From the NCBI RefSeq assembly GCF_023921805.1, contig NZ_CP074197.1:868001-932000 (forward strand): a stretch of 64,000 nucleotides of DNA, read 5' to 3'. Under the pieces are notes generated by a model, which saw nothing but the letters and a program-made list of their open reading frames with translations, had not been told where the DNA came from and ran no database searches. Both the position numbers and the translations under genes were made by a program. This document shows, piece by piece, positions 36,193 to 44,181 of the stretch; position 1 is the first letter of the stretch; each line of letters begins with the position of its first letter. The DNA comes from Ruminococcus sp. FMBCY1. GTDB lineage: Bacteria > Bacillota > Clostridia > Oscillospirales > Acutalibacteraceae.

Positions 36193-37358
36193 TCAACCGA
36201 GGTTTGGAATATTACCCGCAACATAAAGCTGAATTTCTGTACAATCGAGAATGTCAATAATGCCATCTCTGTTTACATCAGCTTTGAGTTGAGCGTTAGC
36301 GTCAAGTGACTTGTCACCGGCAACGTAAAGCTGGAGTAATGTTACGTCGTCTACAGTAACATTACCGTCATTGTTTACATCACCGTATAAAATATCGCTC
36401 ACATAAAGGTCAGTTGTAAACTTTGGCTTTGCGTTTGAAAAACCTGTCTGTGAAGTAACATCCCGGTAAATGCCGTTCTTAACAACATTAGCGTACTTTG
36501 TAACACCGTTTTGGCTGTAACCTACAGAAAGTTCCTGAAGTTCAAGATTAACATTAACTGTCTTGTCAAACTTCTTCTTAACATCAAATGTTACCGATAC
36601 CATTGCCTTTTTGCTTGTAAAGTTATACAAATTGTTAACATTTGAGAAAGCACCGTAAACTGCACCTTCTTCAGCATTAATCATAGCGCCGCTTGAAATG
36701 TACGGCATAAGACCGTCAACATTTCTAATGCTTAAGTAATTTGAATCATATGTAAGTTTCCACTGACCGTTTACAATCTTCATTGCAGACTCAAGGTCAA
36801 AATCAACGGTAAATGTATTGCTTTCGTTATATGTCTGTGTACCTGTAAAGAGATTTGATGTAACTTCAACCTTACCCTCACTTACAGGATATGTAGCTGC
36901 GGTTGGCTGTGTTGTAGGACTTACAGTTGTTGGCTGAGCTGTAGTTGGCTGTGTTGTAGGACTTACAGTTGTTGGCTTAGCTGTAGTCGGCTGTGTAGGA
37001 TTTACTCCGCTCTTACCGATACGGGCAAATTCAGAAGTAATTACATCAATATCGTCTTTTTCAGCCGATGTACTTGCGTCACTTGAATATTCACCTGTAG
37101 TATTATCAAGCATTGTATCGTCATACGGAATACAGTCAATACCCGACTCGCCTCTTGTTGCAACAAGCATTGCACCGATACCGTTTGTTTCAAGATAATT
37201 CTTGTCAATACCGAGAGCAGAGAAAGGAATCTTCATCTCATAGAATGAATCGTATTTTGTATCGTGAGTTCCCTGTGAACCCTTAAATGTCTTATAATCT
37301 ACCCAATCTGCATCATTGAAGAAAGAAGGATGCTTACGCTTTTCTTGATTAGTTTCAT
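36193..37358 (-). pseudogene. Decayed dockerin-bearing secreted protein (internal deletion, frame lost)
   Basis: The frame to the stop encodes, in order: a beta-rich segment (NDADWVDYKTFKGSQGTHD to DDIDVITSEFARIG) like the accessory module of Ruminococcus amylases, a Pro/Thr linker of 14-residue repeats, a cohesin-like domain (about 150 residues) and a two-repeat dockerin (DVNNDGNVTVDD and DVNRDGIIDILD, each ending LYVAG). It has no signal peptide of its own. Upstream lie a sigma-A promoter (37397-37425), GGAGG at 37373-37377 and ATG at 37358, which starts MKLIKKSVSILLS, a signal-peptide beginning, but in another frame, stopping after 19 codons. I infer a deletion that joined the signal start to the internal module out of frame and removed any catalytic domain. 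The open frame's nominal TTG start at 37500 runs through a terminator hairpin and is not credible. Confidence 0.7.
36903..36986 (-). repeat. 42-bp tandem repeat coding a Pro/Thr linker
   Basis: Two copies, nearly identical, of a 42-base unit (period 14 codons, TTAxPTTVSPTTQP) with a partial third copy. It forms the flexible linker between the accessory module and the cohesin-like domain; such repeats expand and contract easily. Confidence 0.75.
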
Positions 37359-37396
37359 GTGTTAATTCAAAACCTCCATAATAAAATTTCAGTCCT

Positions 37397-37425
37397 ATTG
37401 TAATATTTTTTCCAAAAGAACTCAA
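37397..37425 (-). promoter_or_regulatory. Sigma-A promoter of the decayed dockerin gene
   Basis: TTGAGT and TACAAT on the minus strand with a 17-base spacer. The GGAGG site and the signal-peptide ATG follow 20 and 39 bases further down, confirming that expression signals of the original gene remain. Confidence 0.65.
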
Positions 37426-37434
37426 TAATAAATT

Positions 37435-37470
37435 AAGATGTGCATATCTTTTTGTCGATATGCACATCTT
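37435..37470. terminator. Hairpin between spoVM and the dockerin promoter
   Basis: Perfect 14-bp arms AAGATGTGCATATC/GATATGCACATCTT with an eight-base loop, T-rich on both sides. On the minus strand it ends the spoVM transcript before the dockerin promoter. Confidence 0.8.
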
Positions 37471-37534
37471 TTGTTTAATTATGTTATTAATGATTACCAA
37501 TAAAATTTCATTTTATTTTACATATAAGAAAGTT

Positions 37535-37624
37535 TTATTGCGGATTTATTACCTTTTTAATTCCGTAAATCTTCCGTAAAATTGCCGATAAGAATTTTGG
37601 TCGTTCAATAAGTACAACTTTCAT
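37535..37624 (-). CDS. spoVM: Stage V sporulation protein M (29 residues)
   Basis: A 29-codon gene: MKVVLIERPKFL followed by SAILRKIYGIKK and NPQ. Length, the Pro at position 9 (as in Bacillus SpoVM, KLPKFLGG), and the amphipathic helix rich in Lys/Arg and hydrophobics match SpoVM. SpoVM recognises the convex forespore membrane and anchors SpoIVA, whose gene lies about 3 kb downstream in this window. A strong AGAGGAGA site lies seven bases before the ATG, and a terminator hairpin follows 65 bases later. I identify it from pattern, not from an alignment. Confidence 0.8.
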   Translation of the reverse strand: MKVVLIERPKFLSAILRKIYGIKKVINPQ

Positions 37625-37642
37625 TGCAAATCTCCTCTCATA

Positions 37643-37786
37643 TTATCTTCGTATGCAAGTCAGACTGACCACGATAAGTGCTGCAGCTGCAACCACAAGC
37701 ACACATTCTGAAGGCAGTAAACTTGCAGTCAGAAGTCCAAGCCCGAAAAATACAGCCGACCTTAGCCTGTGTGAGTAGCAATTCAC
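37643..37786 (-). CDS. Unknown 47-residue hydrophobic protein upstream of spoVM
   Basis: A small gene with GTG start behind AGGGTGAT, ending 18 bases before the spoVM start, so the two look co-transcribed. The product starts NCYSHRLRS and then has two hydrophobic stretches (AVFFGLGLLTASLL and CVLVVAAAALIVVSLTC) split by PSE, a helical hairpin, and ends CIRR. I do not recognise a family. A frame opening further upstream exists but overlaps the rluA promoter and lacks a ribosome site. Position suggests a sporulation-time membrane peptide. Confidence 0.6.
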   Translation of the reverse strand: MNCYSHRLRSAVFFGLGLLTASLLPSECVLVVAAAALIVVSLTCIRR

Positions 37787-37838
37787 TTTATCACCCTGTA
37801 TCAGTTTACACAGCTTTTTAAAAAGTGTGAAAAATCGG

Positions 37839-37867
37839 TTGAAAAAAATTTTATAATAATATAAAAT
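37839..37867 (+). promoter_or_regulatory. Probable promoter of the RluA gene
   Basis: TTGAAA and TAAAAT with a 17-base spacer, 29 bases before the start at 37896. Confidence 0.45.
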
Positions 37868-37895
37868 TAAATTGATTAAGGTTAAGGAGAAAGCA

Positions 37896-38855
37896 ATGAG
37901 AACTATTGATATAAAGAAAAACGATGCAAACCAAAGACTTGACAAGTTCCTTTCAAAAAGATTCAAAACTATGCCAAAGTCGCTTATGTATAAATATATC
38001 CGTACAAAGTACATTAAACTAAACGGCAAAAAGTGCGATATAAAAGATATGCTCAAAGAGGGCGATGTGCTTACTCTGTACATAAAAGATGAATTTTTTG
38101 AGGAAAGCGAGCAGGAAAACTACGAATTTTTAAAAGCGCCCGACAAACTTGATATAGTATATGAGGACGGGAACATAATTCTGATTGACAAAAAGCCCGG
38201 TATTATCGTACATCAGGACAAGAGTTACCATTTTGATTCGCTTGTGGCAAGAGTTCAGCACTATCTTTACAATAAGGGCGAATACAACCCAAAAGAAGAA
38301 AAAGCATTCGCTCCCGCTCTTGCAAACAGAATTGACAGAAACACGGGCGGTATAGTAATTGCGGCAAAAAATGCCGAAAGTTTGCGGGTTCTCAATGCCA
38401 AAATCAAAACAAGAGAACTTGAAAAATACTATCTTTGCCTGCTGCACGGCAAACCTAAAAAAGATTGCGATATTCTTCACGATTATCTTATTAAAAACGA
38501 AGCGCAAAATAAAGTTAAAGTTTTCAGTAAACAGGTTGACGGCTCAAAAGAAATTATAACAAAATATGAAATTCTTGATTTCAACGGCAAATACAGTCTT
38601 GCGGAAGTTGAACTTCTGACAGGCAGAACGCATCAGATAAGAGCGCATATGGCATATATCGGTCATCCGCTTGTAGGCGATACTAAATACGGAAAAAACA
38701 GAAAAGCACCTGATAACATTAAGTATCAGGCACTTTACAGCTATAAACTTAAATTTTCATTTGACACCGACGCAGGTATTCTTAATTATCTTAACGGCAA
38801 AGAATTTTCTGTAAAAGAAGTATGGTTTGCAAAGAATAAGCATATTTCGATTTAA
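37896..38855 (+). CDS. RluA family 23S rRNA pseudouridine synthase
   Basis: A 319-residue RluA-type enzyme with an N-terminal S4 domain (about 10-60) and the catalytic motif RIDRNTGG (catalytic Asp, near 149). It isomerises specific uridines in rRNA or tRNA to pseudouridine; RluC, RluD or RluB-like target cannot be assigned by eye. AAGGAG lies seven bases before the ATG at 37896, preferred to an in-frame start eight codons upstream. Confidence 0.9.
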   Translation: MRTIDIKKNDANQRLDKFLSKRFKTMPKSLMYKYIRTKYIKLNGKKCDIKDMLKEGDVLTLYIKDEFFEESEQENYEFLKAPDKLDIVYEDGNIILIDKKPGIIVHQDKSYHFDSLVARVQHYLYNKGEYNPKEEKAFAPALANRIDRNTGGIVIAAKNAESLRVLNAKIKTRELEKYYLCLLHGKPKKDCDILHDYLIKNEAQNKVKVFSKQVDGSKEIITKYEILDFNGKYSLAEVELLTGRTHQIRAHMAYIGHPLVGDTKYGKNRKAPDNIKYQALYSYKLKFSFDTDAGILNYLNGKEFSVKEVWFAKNKHISI

Positions 38856-38858
38856 GAA

Positions 38859-39689
38859 TTATTTTATACACATAAACGCACACATTGTGCCTCTATGCCC
38901 TTTGGTTGCCCTGTGACTCCACAACAAATCGCTGTTACAGTTTGTACATACATCAGAAACCGTGATATTCTCCGACTTTACACCTGCTGCCGTAAGAATT
39001 TGTCTGTTGGTTTCAAGCAAGTCAACCATATACTTGCCGTTTTCTTTAGGATGAACAAAATCTGACGGATTTACATTTTTAAGTGCAAGAAAATGGTCGG
39101 CACAAGGTTTGTCAACCTCATAACAGCACACGGAAATAGCAGGGCCAATCGCACATTTTAAATCAGACGGGTTTGTTCCGTAAAGCTCGGTCATTTTTTG
39201 CACAACCTTTTCGCCTATTCTGCCGACAGTACCTCTCCAGCCTGCGTGAGCAAGTCCTATTGCTTTTTTGTTTGTGTCAACAAAGAAAAGCGGTGTACAA
39301 TCGGCATAATAAGTGACCAAAGTTACACCTTTCTGATTTGTTATCAAAGCGTCAACGCTTTCAATATCTCTCGGCTTATAAATACCTGTTCCAATATTTT
39401 CTGTTGTAACCGCACGAACATAAGTATTATGGTCTTGAGCAGAAGCCGTAAGCGTATTATAATCAAATCCCGCACTTTTGCAAAAGCGTTTATAGTTTTC
39501 AGTAACACTGTCGGGATTATCTCCCCTGTTAAACGCAAAGTTCATTGATGTAAACTCACCCGTCGACGCACCGCCGAGTTTTGTGGAAAAAGCATGATTT
39601 ATAAAATCAATTTCCGATAAAGAATTATATGTTAAATACGGCACACTGTCCGCATTATGGATAGTCATAGTTTTTGAATTAAATTTCAT
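38859..39689 (-). CDS. pgeF: PgeF-type peptidoglycan editing factor (DUF152/YfiH)
   Basis: A 276-residue multicopper-oxidase-like YfiH/PgeF protein. The metal site is visible in LAHAGWRGTVGRIGEK (His) near 155 and GPAISVCCYEV (Cys) near 199, with a final WSHRATKGHRGT. It is now thought to hydrolyse wrong dipeptide linkages in peptidoglycan precursors, not to be a laccase. Its stop lies three bases from that of the rluA gene, so the two converge. Confidence 0.88.
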   Translation of the reverse strand: MKFNSKTMTIHNADSVPYLTYNSLSEIDFINHAFSTKLGGASTGEFTSMNFAFNRGDNPDSVTENYKRFCKSAGFDYNTLTASAQDHNTYVRAVTTENIGTGIYKPRDIESVDALITNQKGVTLVTYYADCTPLFFVDTNKKAIGLAHAGWRGTVGRIGEKVVQKMTELYGTNPSDLKCAIGPAISVCCYEVDKPCADHFLALKNVNPSDFVHPKENGKYMVDLLETNRQILTAAGVKSENITVSDVCTNCNSDLLWSHRATKGHRGTMCAFMCIK

Positions 39690-39716
39690 TATACTTCTCC
39701 TTATGCGTAGTTTCGC

Positions 39717-39745
39717 TTGAAAATGACAACTGTTAATGTTATAAT
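39717..39745 (+). promoter_or_regulatory. Sigma-A promoter of the small Cys-rich protein gene
   Basis: TTGAAA and TATAAT with a 17-base spacer, 22 bases before the ATG at 39768. Confidence 0.75.
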
Positions 39746-39767
39746 GATTAAAGAATGAGGTGATATT

Positions 39768-39977
39768 ATGTTGAAGAAAAAGCTTTTCGGCAAAAACATA
39801 AAACCAAGCTGTACATACTGCTTAAATTCGGTTTATGAAAACGATACCTGTCATTGCATAAAAAACAAAACAATTATTGATGACAAATGCAAAAGCTTTA
39901 AATATGACCCGCTTATGCGTGTTCCGCAGTCAGCGCCGACTCTTCACGAGTACACCTTAGATGACTTCAAACTATAA
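39768..39977 (+). CDS. Small conserved Cys-containing hypothetical protein
   Basis: A 69-residue protein with cysteine pairs CTYC (residues 15-18), CHC and a later Cys, plus KSFKYDPLMRVPQSAPTLHEY, a layout suggestive of a zinc ribbon. I recall comparable short proteins in other Ruminococcaceae but no function. It has its own promoter and a terminator at 40007-40036. Confidence 0.75.
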   Translation: MLKKKLFGKNIKPSCTYCLNSVYENDTCHCIKNKTIIDDKCKSFKYDPLMRVPQSAPTLHEYTLDDFKL

Positions 39978-40006
39978 TTATTTTAATATTTTTATAAAAA
40001 AATATC

Positions 40007-40036
40007 AAGGCTTTCTTAAAAACTCAAGAAAGCCTT
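40007..40036 (+). terminator. Terminator of the small Cys-containing gene
   Basis: Perfect 11-bp arms AAGGCTTTCTT/AAGAAAGCCTT followed by TTGTTATG, 30 bases after the stop. Confidence 0.85.
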
Positions 40037-40055
40037 TTGTTATGCATTAATATTT

Positions 40056-40652
40056 TTAGATATTCGGATCGTCTAAATCAAGCTTGTCAGCCTCGGTAAT
40101 TTTTCTGATAGGTTTGCAAGGATTGCCGACCGCTACAACGCCTGACGGAATGTCTTTTACAACAACCGAGCCTGCACCGATTACAACATTATTTCCGATA
40201 GTAACACCGGGAAGTACGGTTACGCCGCCGCCAAACCAAACATCACTGCCGACTTTTATCGGTTTTGCAAGTTCAATTCCTGTATTTCTCTGATGAGCAT
40301 CAATAGGATGAATTGCAGTATAAAATCCGCAGTTAGGGCCGACAAAAACATTGTCGCCAAAAGTAACCTCTGCACAATCAAGTATAACAAGGTTATGGTT
40401 TGAATAGAAATTCTTACCCACTTTTACATTAAATCCGTAGTCACACCAAAACGGAGGAGTAAAAACACAATATCCATCGTTATGCTCTTCTTGTAAAAGT
40501 TCATCAATAATAGCCTTACGAGCGGCAACATTTGAAAAATCAAGATTATTGTATTGACGGCAAAGCGACTTAGATTTATTCAAAGCAGCAACAAGCTCGC
40601 TGTCTTGAGAATTATATACCTTGCCGGCAATCATTTTTTCTTTTTCTGTCAC
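40056..40652 (-). CDS. Hexapeptide-repeat sugar O-acetyltransferase (Maa/LacA family)
   Basis: A 198-residue maltose/galactoside acetyltransferase relative. The N-terminal helical Mac domain (KEKMIAGKVYNSQDSELV) is followed by left-handed beta-helix hexapeptide repeats; the catalytic His is in YTAIHPIDAHQR and the acceptor-site segment in GAGSVVVKDIPSGVVAVGNPCK. It transfers acetyl from acetyl-CoA to a sugar hydroxyl. The start is GTG behind AGAGGT. It follows the pyrophosphatase gene by 13 bases. Confidence 0.9.
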   Translation of the reverse strand: MTEKEKMIAGKVYNSQDSELVAALNKSKSLCRQYNNLDFSNVAARKAIIDELLQEEHNDGYCVFTPPFWCDYGFNVKVGKNFYSNHNLVILDCAEVTFGDNVFVGPNCGFYTAIHPIDAHQRNTGIELAKPIKVGSDVWFGGGVTVLPGVTIGNNVVIGAGSVVVKDIPSGVVAVGNPCKPIRKITEADKLDLDDPNI

Positions 40653-40665
40653 TTAATACCTCTGT

Positions 40666-41202
40666 TTATGCCATCTGGAAATCTTTAATATAGCTGTCGA
40701 TTGACTTTTTAATAATATCCTTAGCCATCTCAACACCGTTGGTTTCAGTTACAGATGTAACCTTACCGCTTTCAAGGCTCTTGTAAACCTGGAAAAAGTG
40801 CTGAATTTCGTCAAAATAGTGACGAGGAAGGTCAGCAATGTCATTGTAACCGCAATAGTTAGGGTCATTAACAGGCACAGCAATGATTTTTTCGTCACAG
40901 CTGTCATTATCAATCATATTGAGTACACCGATAGGCTTGCACTCAACAAGGGTCATTGGCTGTATTGTTTCGGAACAAAGAACAAGCACATCAAGCGGAT
41001 CTCCGTCATCTGCATAAGTTCTCGGAATAAAACCGTAGTTTGCGGGATAATGAGTTGAAGTAAAAAGCACACGGTCAAGTTTTAACATACCTGTTTCTTT
41101 ATCAAGCTCATATTTATTTTTACCGCCCTTTGAAATCTCAATAACAGCGTAAAATTTTTCTGATGTAATCCTTTTTGGTGATATATCGTGCCAAATATTC
41201 AT
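40666..41202 (-). CDS. ppa: Inorganic pyrophosphatase (family I)
   Basis: A 178-residue soluble pyrophosphatase that hydrolyses PPi to two phosphates in the cytoplasm. The metal-binding signature DDGDPLDVLVLC near 65 and the KRITSEKFYAVIEISKGGKNKYELDK N-terminal region identify family I. It has a consensus promoter (41235-41263). Confidence 0.93.
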   Translation of the reverse strand: MNIWHDISPKRITSEKFYAVIEISKGGKNKYELDKETGMLKLDRVLFTSTHYPANYGFIPRTYADDGDPLDVLVLCSETIQPMTLVECKPIGVLNMIDNDSCDEKIIAVPVNDPNYCGYNDIADLPRHYFDEIQHFFQVYKSLESGKVTSVTETNGVEMAKDIIKKSIDSYIKDFQMA

Positions 41203-41234
41203 AATAAAGCCACCTCACAAATTTATTTAACTTA

Positions 41235-41263
41235 ATTATAAATAAACCGCAGTTAGTTGTCAA
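41235..41263 (-). promoter_or_regulatory. Consensus sigma-A promoter of ppa
   Basis: Both hexamers are perfect (TTGACA, TATAAT) with a 17-base spacer. They lie inside the 3' arm of the upstream ATPase gene's terminator hairpin. Confidence 0.85.
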
Positions 41264-41297
41264 GAATTTTAATAATATTTTAACAACAATACTGCGG
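41247..41297 (-). terminator. Terminator hairpin of the cation ATPase gene
   Basis: Arms CCGCAGTATTGTTGT and ACAACTAACTGCGG pair as 7 plus 5 bases around a small bulge, followed on the minus strand by TTTATTTAT. It overlaps the ppa promoter. Confidence 0.6.
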
Positions 41298-41358
41298 CTT
41301 ATAAAATTTATTTTATTAAAAGAGATATATCTTTGCTTGAGTTTGGCTGATTTTGCTC

Positions 41359-43959
41359 TTATTTACTCTTTTTAATGTTTTCAGCAATTACCTTAGCAAT
41401 CTGAATAATTACAGTCGGAATAAAAGCAAGCAGAGCAATAAATCCGATTTGTGCGCCTGTAAGTTCCGCAATCTTAAACAGCGGATGCATAAACGGTACA
41501 AAAATTACAAAAGCAAGAAGTCCTACACCTGCCGCAAAAGCAAGCAGGCTATATACATTTGAGGCAAGACCGATTTTAAAAATCGAATGCTTACTGCGAC
41601 AGTTAAAGCCGTGGAACAAACGAGCAAGGGTAAGTGTTGCAAAAGCCATTGTACTTGCAGTTGCGGCATTAACCTGCAAACCTATATAGAAAGCAGTCAT
41701 TACAACAACGGCAATCAGTGCACCCTGCAAAAGCATTAGTGCGGAAAATTCTTTAGTCAAAATACCCTGTTTAGGATCTCTCGGTTTTTGCGAGAGTAAA
41801 TCTTTTTCGGGCTTCTCCATACCGATAGCAATAGCCGGAAGCGAGTCGGTTAAAAGATTTATAAAGAGAAGATGAACTGCCTCAAAAGGCACAGGCAAAG
41901 CAAGAAGCGATGCGTAAACTACCGCAAATATAGCTGCCATATTGCCCGAAAGCAGGAACAGAATTGCATTTTTAATATTCCTGTAAACATTTCTGCCGTT
42001 TGCAACAGCTTTAATAATTGTTGCAAAGTTGTCATCCTGGAGTACCATAGACGCTGCATCCTTAGATACCTCTGTACCTGTAATGCCCATTGCAACACCG
42101 ATGTCGGCTTTTTTGAGTGCAGGTGCGTCATTTACGCCGTCACCTGTCATAGAAACGATGTTGCCCTTTCTCTGCCAAGCCTCAACAATTCTGATTTTAT
42201 TTTCGGGCGAAACACGAGCATAGACAGATATTTTTTCAATCTTTTGGTCAAGTTCACTGTCGCTCATTGCGTCAAGCTCCATACCTGTTACGGCAATATC
42301 TCCCTCTCTGAAAATACCAATCTGTCTTGCAATGGCAGTGGCGGTAATCTTATGGTCACCTGTTATCATAACAGGCTTAATACCTGCTCTGACAGCATCT
42401 GCAACCGCTGCTTTTGACTCCTCACGAGGCGGGTCAATCATAGAAACAAGTCCTAAGAAAGTATATCCGTACTCCGTATTTACATTGAGTTCTTCATCAG
42501 ACTCCTTGTAAGCAAAAGTAAGCACACGCAAGCCGTTTTCGGAATACTCTGTATTCTGCTTGAGTATATCTGCCTTGTCGGCTTGAGTAATCGGGCGAAC
42601 ACCGTCCTTTGTCGCAATACTGTCACATCTGTCAAGAATAGCGTCAATAGCACCTTTAGTCAATATATGATTCACACCGTGAAGTTTATACTTTGTGCTC
42701 ATCATCTTACGGTCGGAATCAAACGGCACTTCCTCAAGTCTTTTAAGTCCCGAACGCAAATCATCTTCGTTGTATCCGAGTTTTCTCAGAGTTTCAAGCA
42801 ACGCATACTCTGTAGGGTCGCCTATTCCCTTTCCGTCAACAATGCTTGAATCGTTATTAAGCACCATATCGTAAAGTAAATAGCGGTGGCTTTGATTATT
42901 AAGGTCAAGTTCTTCTTCAAAAATACTTTCACCGTTGATATATATTTTCTGAACAGTCATTTTATTTTGAGTAAGCGTACCTGTTTTGTCGGAACAAATT
43001 ACAGATACACAACCGAGGCTTTCAACCGCTTTCAAATCTTTGATAACTGCATTTTCCTTAGCCATTTTTTGAGTACCAATTGCCTGTACAATAGTAACAA
43101 TTGAACCCAAAGCCTCAGGAATAGCGGCAACGGCAAGGGCAACAGCAAACATAAGCGCATCAAGAATTGCCATATGATTTAAAAGGCTTAAACCGAATAC
43201 GAGCGCAGAAATAATAAGAATAATAATCGCTAGTTTGCTTGAGAATTTATCAAGACTCTCCTGCAAAGGAGTTTTCTTTTCTTTTGCCGCATTCATAAGG
43301 CTTGCAATCTTGCCTATTTCGGTATTCATACCTGTGCCTGTAACAGCTACAATAGCTCTGCCGTAGGTTACCAAACTGCCCGAATATACCATATTTGTTC
43401 TGTCTGCGAGCGGGACTTCCGCAGTAATGTTATCATCGTTTTTATCAACATTAGTTGATTCGCCCGTAAGTGAGCTTTCATTTACCTGTAAAGAATAATT
43501 ATTCATAATTCTGCCGTCAGCTACTACAAGGTCACCCGCCTCAAGCACAACCATATCACCCTCAACCACTTCTTTTGACGGAATTTCAATTTTCTGTCCG
43601 TCACGAATTACTTTTGCATTCGGAGATGAAAGTGACTTTAAACTGTCAAGTGATTTTTCCGCATTGATATGCTGGACTGTACCGAGAATGGCATTAAGAA
43701 TAATTACCGCAAAAATTACTATAGTGCTTTCAATATTACCCGAAAACATTGAAATAATTGCAGCAATAATAAGAATAATTACAAGCAAATCCGCAAACTG
43801 ACTGAGAAACACTTGCAAAGCGGTTTTTCGCTTTCCCTCCTGCAAAACATTTTCGCCGTTTTTTTGCAATAATTCTTCGGCTTTTTTTGAGCTAAGTCCG
43901 TCCTTTGTAACACCGAGCTTTTCAAGCACTTGTTCTTTGGTCAACTGATACCAGTTCAT
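41359..43959 (-). CDS. P2-type cation ATPase (Ca2+ or Mn2+ exporter)
   Basis: An 866-residue P-type ATPase of the PMCA/SERCA-like group. Phosphorylation motif DKTGT starts at 324, LTGES is at 164-168, TM4 carries IPEALG near 280, and the GDGVNDAPAL hinge and NLLTDSLPA in TM6 are present, so catalytic residues are intact. The family name is calcium pump, but a yybP-ykoY-type manganese riboswitch sits in the leader, which points to Mn2+ export, as in YoaB of Lactococcus. I chose the ATG at 43959 (seven bases from GGAGG) over that at 43962. Confidence 0.93.
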   Translation of the reverse strand: MNWYQLTKEQVLEKLGVTKDGLSSKKAEELLQKNGENVLQEGKRKTALQVFLSQFADLLVIILIIAAIISMFSGNIESTIVIFAVIILNAILGTVQHINAEKSLDSLKSLSSPNAKVIRDGQKIEIPSKEVVEGDMVVLEAGDLVVADGRIMNNYSLQVNESSLTGESTNVDKNDDNITAEVPLADRTNMVYSGSLVTYGRAIVAVTGTGMNTEIGKIASLMNAAKEKKTPLQESLDKFSSKLAIIILIISALVFGLSLLNHMAILDALMFAVALAVAAIPEALGSIVTIVQAIGTQKMAKENAVIKDLKAVESLGCVSVICSDKTGTLTQNKMTVQKIYINGESIFEEELDLNNQSHRYLLYDMVLNNDSSIVDGKGIGDPTEYALLETLRKLGYNEDDLRSGLKRLEEVPFDSDRKMMSTKYKLHGVNHILTKGAIDAILDRCDSIATKDGVRPITQADKADILKQNTEYSENGLRVLTFAYKESDEELNVNTEYGYTFLGLVSMIDPPREESKAAVADAVRAGIKPVMITGDHKITATAIARQIGIFREGDIAVTGMELDAMSDSELDQKIEKISVYARVSPENKIRIVEAWQRKGNIVSMTGDGVNDAPALKKADIGVAMGITGTEVSKDAASMVLQDDNFATIIKAVANGRNVYRNIKNAILFLLSGNMAAIFAVVYASLLALPVPFEAVHLLFINLLTDSLPAIAIGMEKPEKDLLSQKPRDPKQGILTKEFSALMLLQGALIAVVVMTAFYIGLQVNAATASTMAFATLTLARLFHGFNCRSKHSIFKIGLASNVYSLLAFAAGVGLLAFVIFVPFMHPLFKIAELTGAQIGFIALLAFIPTVIIQIAKVIAENIKKSK

Positions 43960-44009
43960 CATAATTCCTCCATATTTTTTCTTAATAAAAGAAAGTAAGC
44001 AAACAAAAA

Positions 44010-44060
44010 AGACTTTTATTGTAAAATATTGCAAACGCAATTATCATACAATAAAAGTCT
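44010..44060 (-). terminator. Riboswitch-controlled terminator before the cation ATPase
   Basis: Perfect 13-bp arms AGACTTTTATTGT/ACAATAAAAGTCT, followed on the minus strand by TTTTTTG. Its 5' arm is the conserved 3' strand of the aptamer, so aptamer and terminator are mutually exclusive. Confidence 0.8.
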
Positions 44061-44146
44061 CGTTTTTTAAGATACAACCGATACCATAAGGTATGAGATT
44101 GACGAATTGTACCACAGATTATCTGCAAACTACTCCCCTTTACAGT
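44047..44146 (-). promoter_or_regulatory. yybP-ykoY-type manganese riboswitch aptamer
   Basis: Read on the minus strand the leader shows the family landmarks in order: AAAGGGGAGTAG (44130-44141), CGTCAAT in the middle junction, a short hairpin ATACC-TTAT-GGTAT, a stem TACAA/TTGTA, and GAGACTTTTATTG (44049-44061) as the 3' loop/closing strand. In this family the two purine loops dock and bind Mn2+; binding frees the downstream gene. The downstream gene is a P-type ATPase, the most frequent target class of this riboswitch. Identification is by conserved motif, without covariance scoring. Confidence 0.85.
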
Positions 44147-44152
44147 GGTTTT

Positions 44153-44181
44153 ATTCTATCAGATTATTCGGTTTTTGTCAA
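44153..44181 (-). promoter_or_regulatory. Sigma-A promoter of the riboswitch/ATPase transcript
   Basis: TTGACA and TAGAAT on the minus strand with a 17-base spacer, overlapping the end of the small membrane protein gene. The transcript should begin near 44146, just before the aptamer. Confidence 0.8.

Noticed and set aside
37359..37500. N-terminal extension of the dockerin frame up to a TTG at 37500
   Set aside because: It reads through a perfect 14-bp terminator hairpin and the dockerin promoter and has no ribosome site.
37787..38083. Long N-terminal part of the minus-strand frame ending at 37643
   Set aside because: It overlaps the rluA start and promoter on the other strand; the GTG with a ribosome site at 37786 is the credible start.
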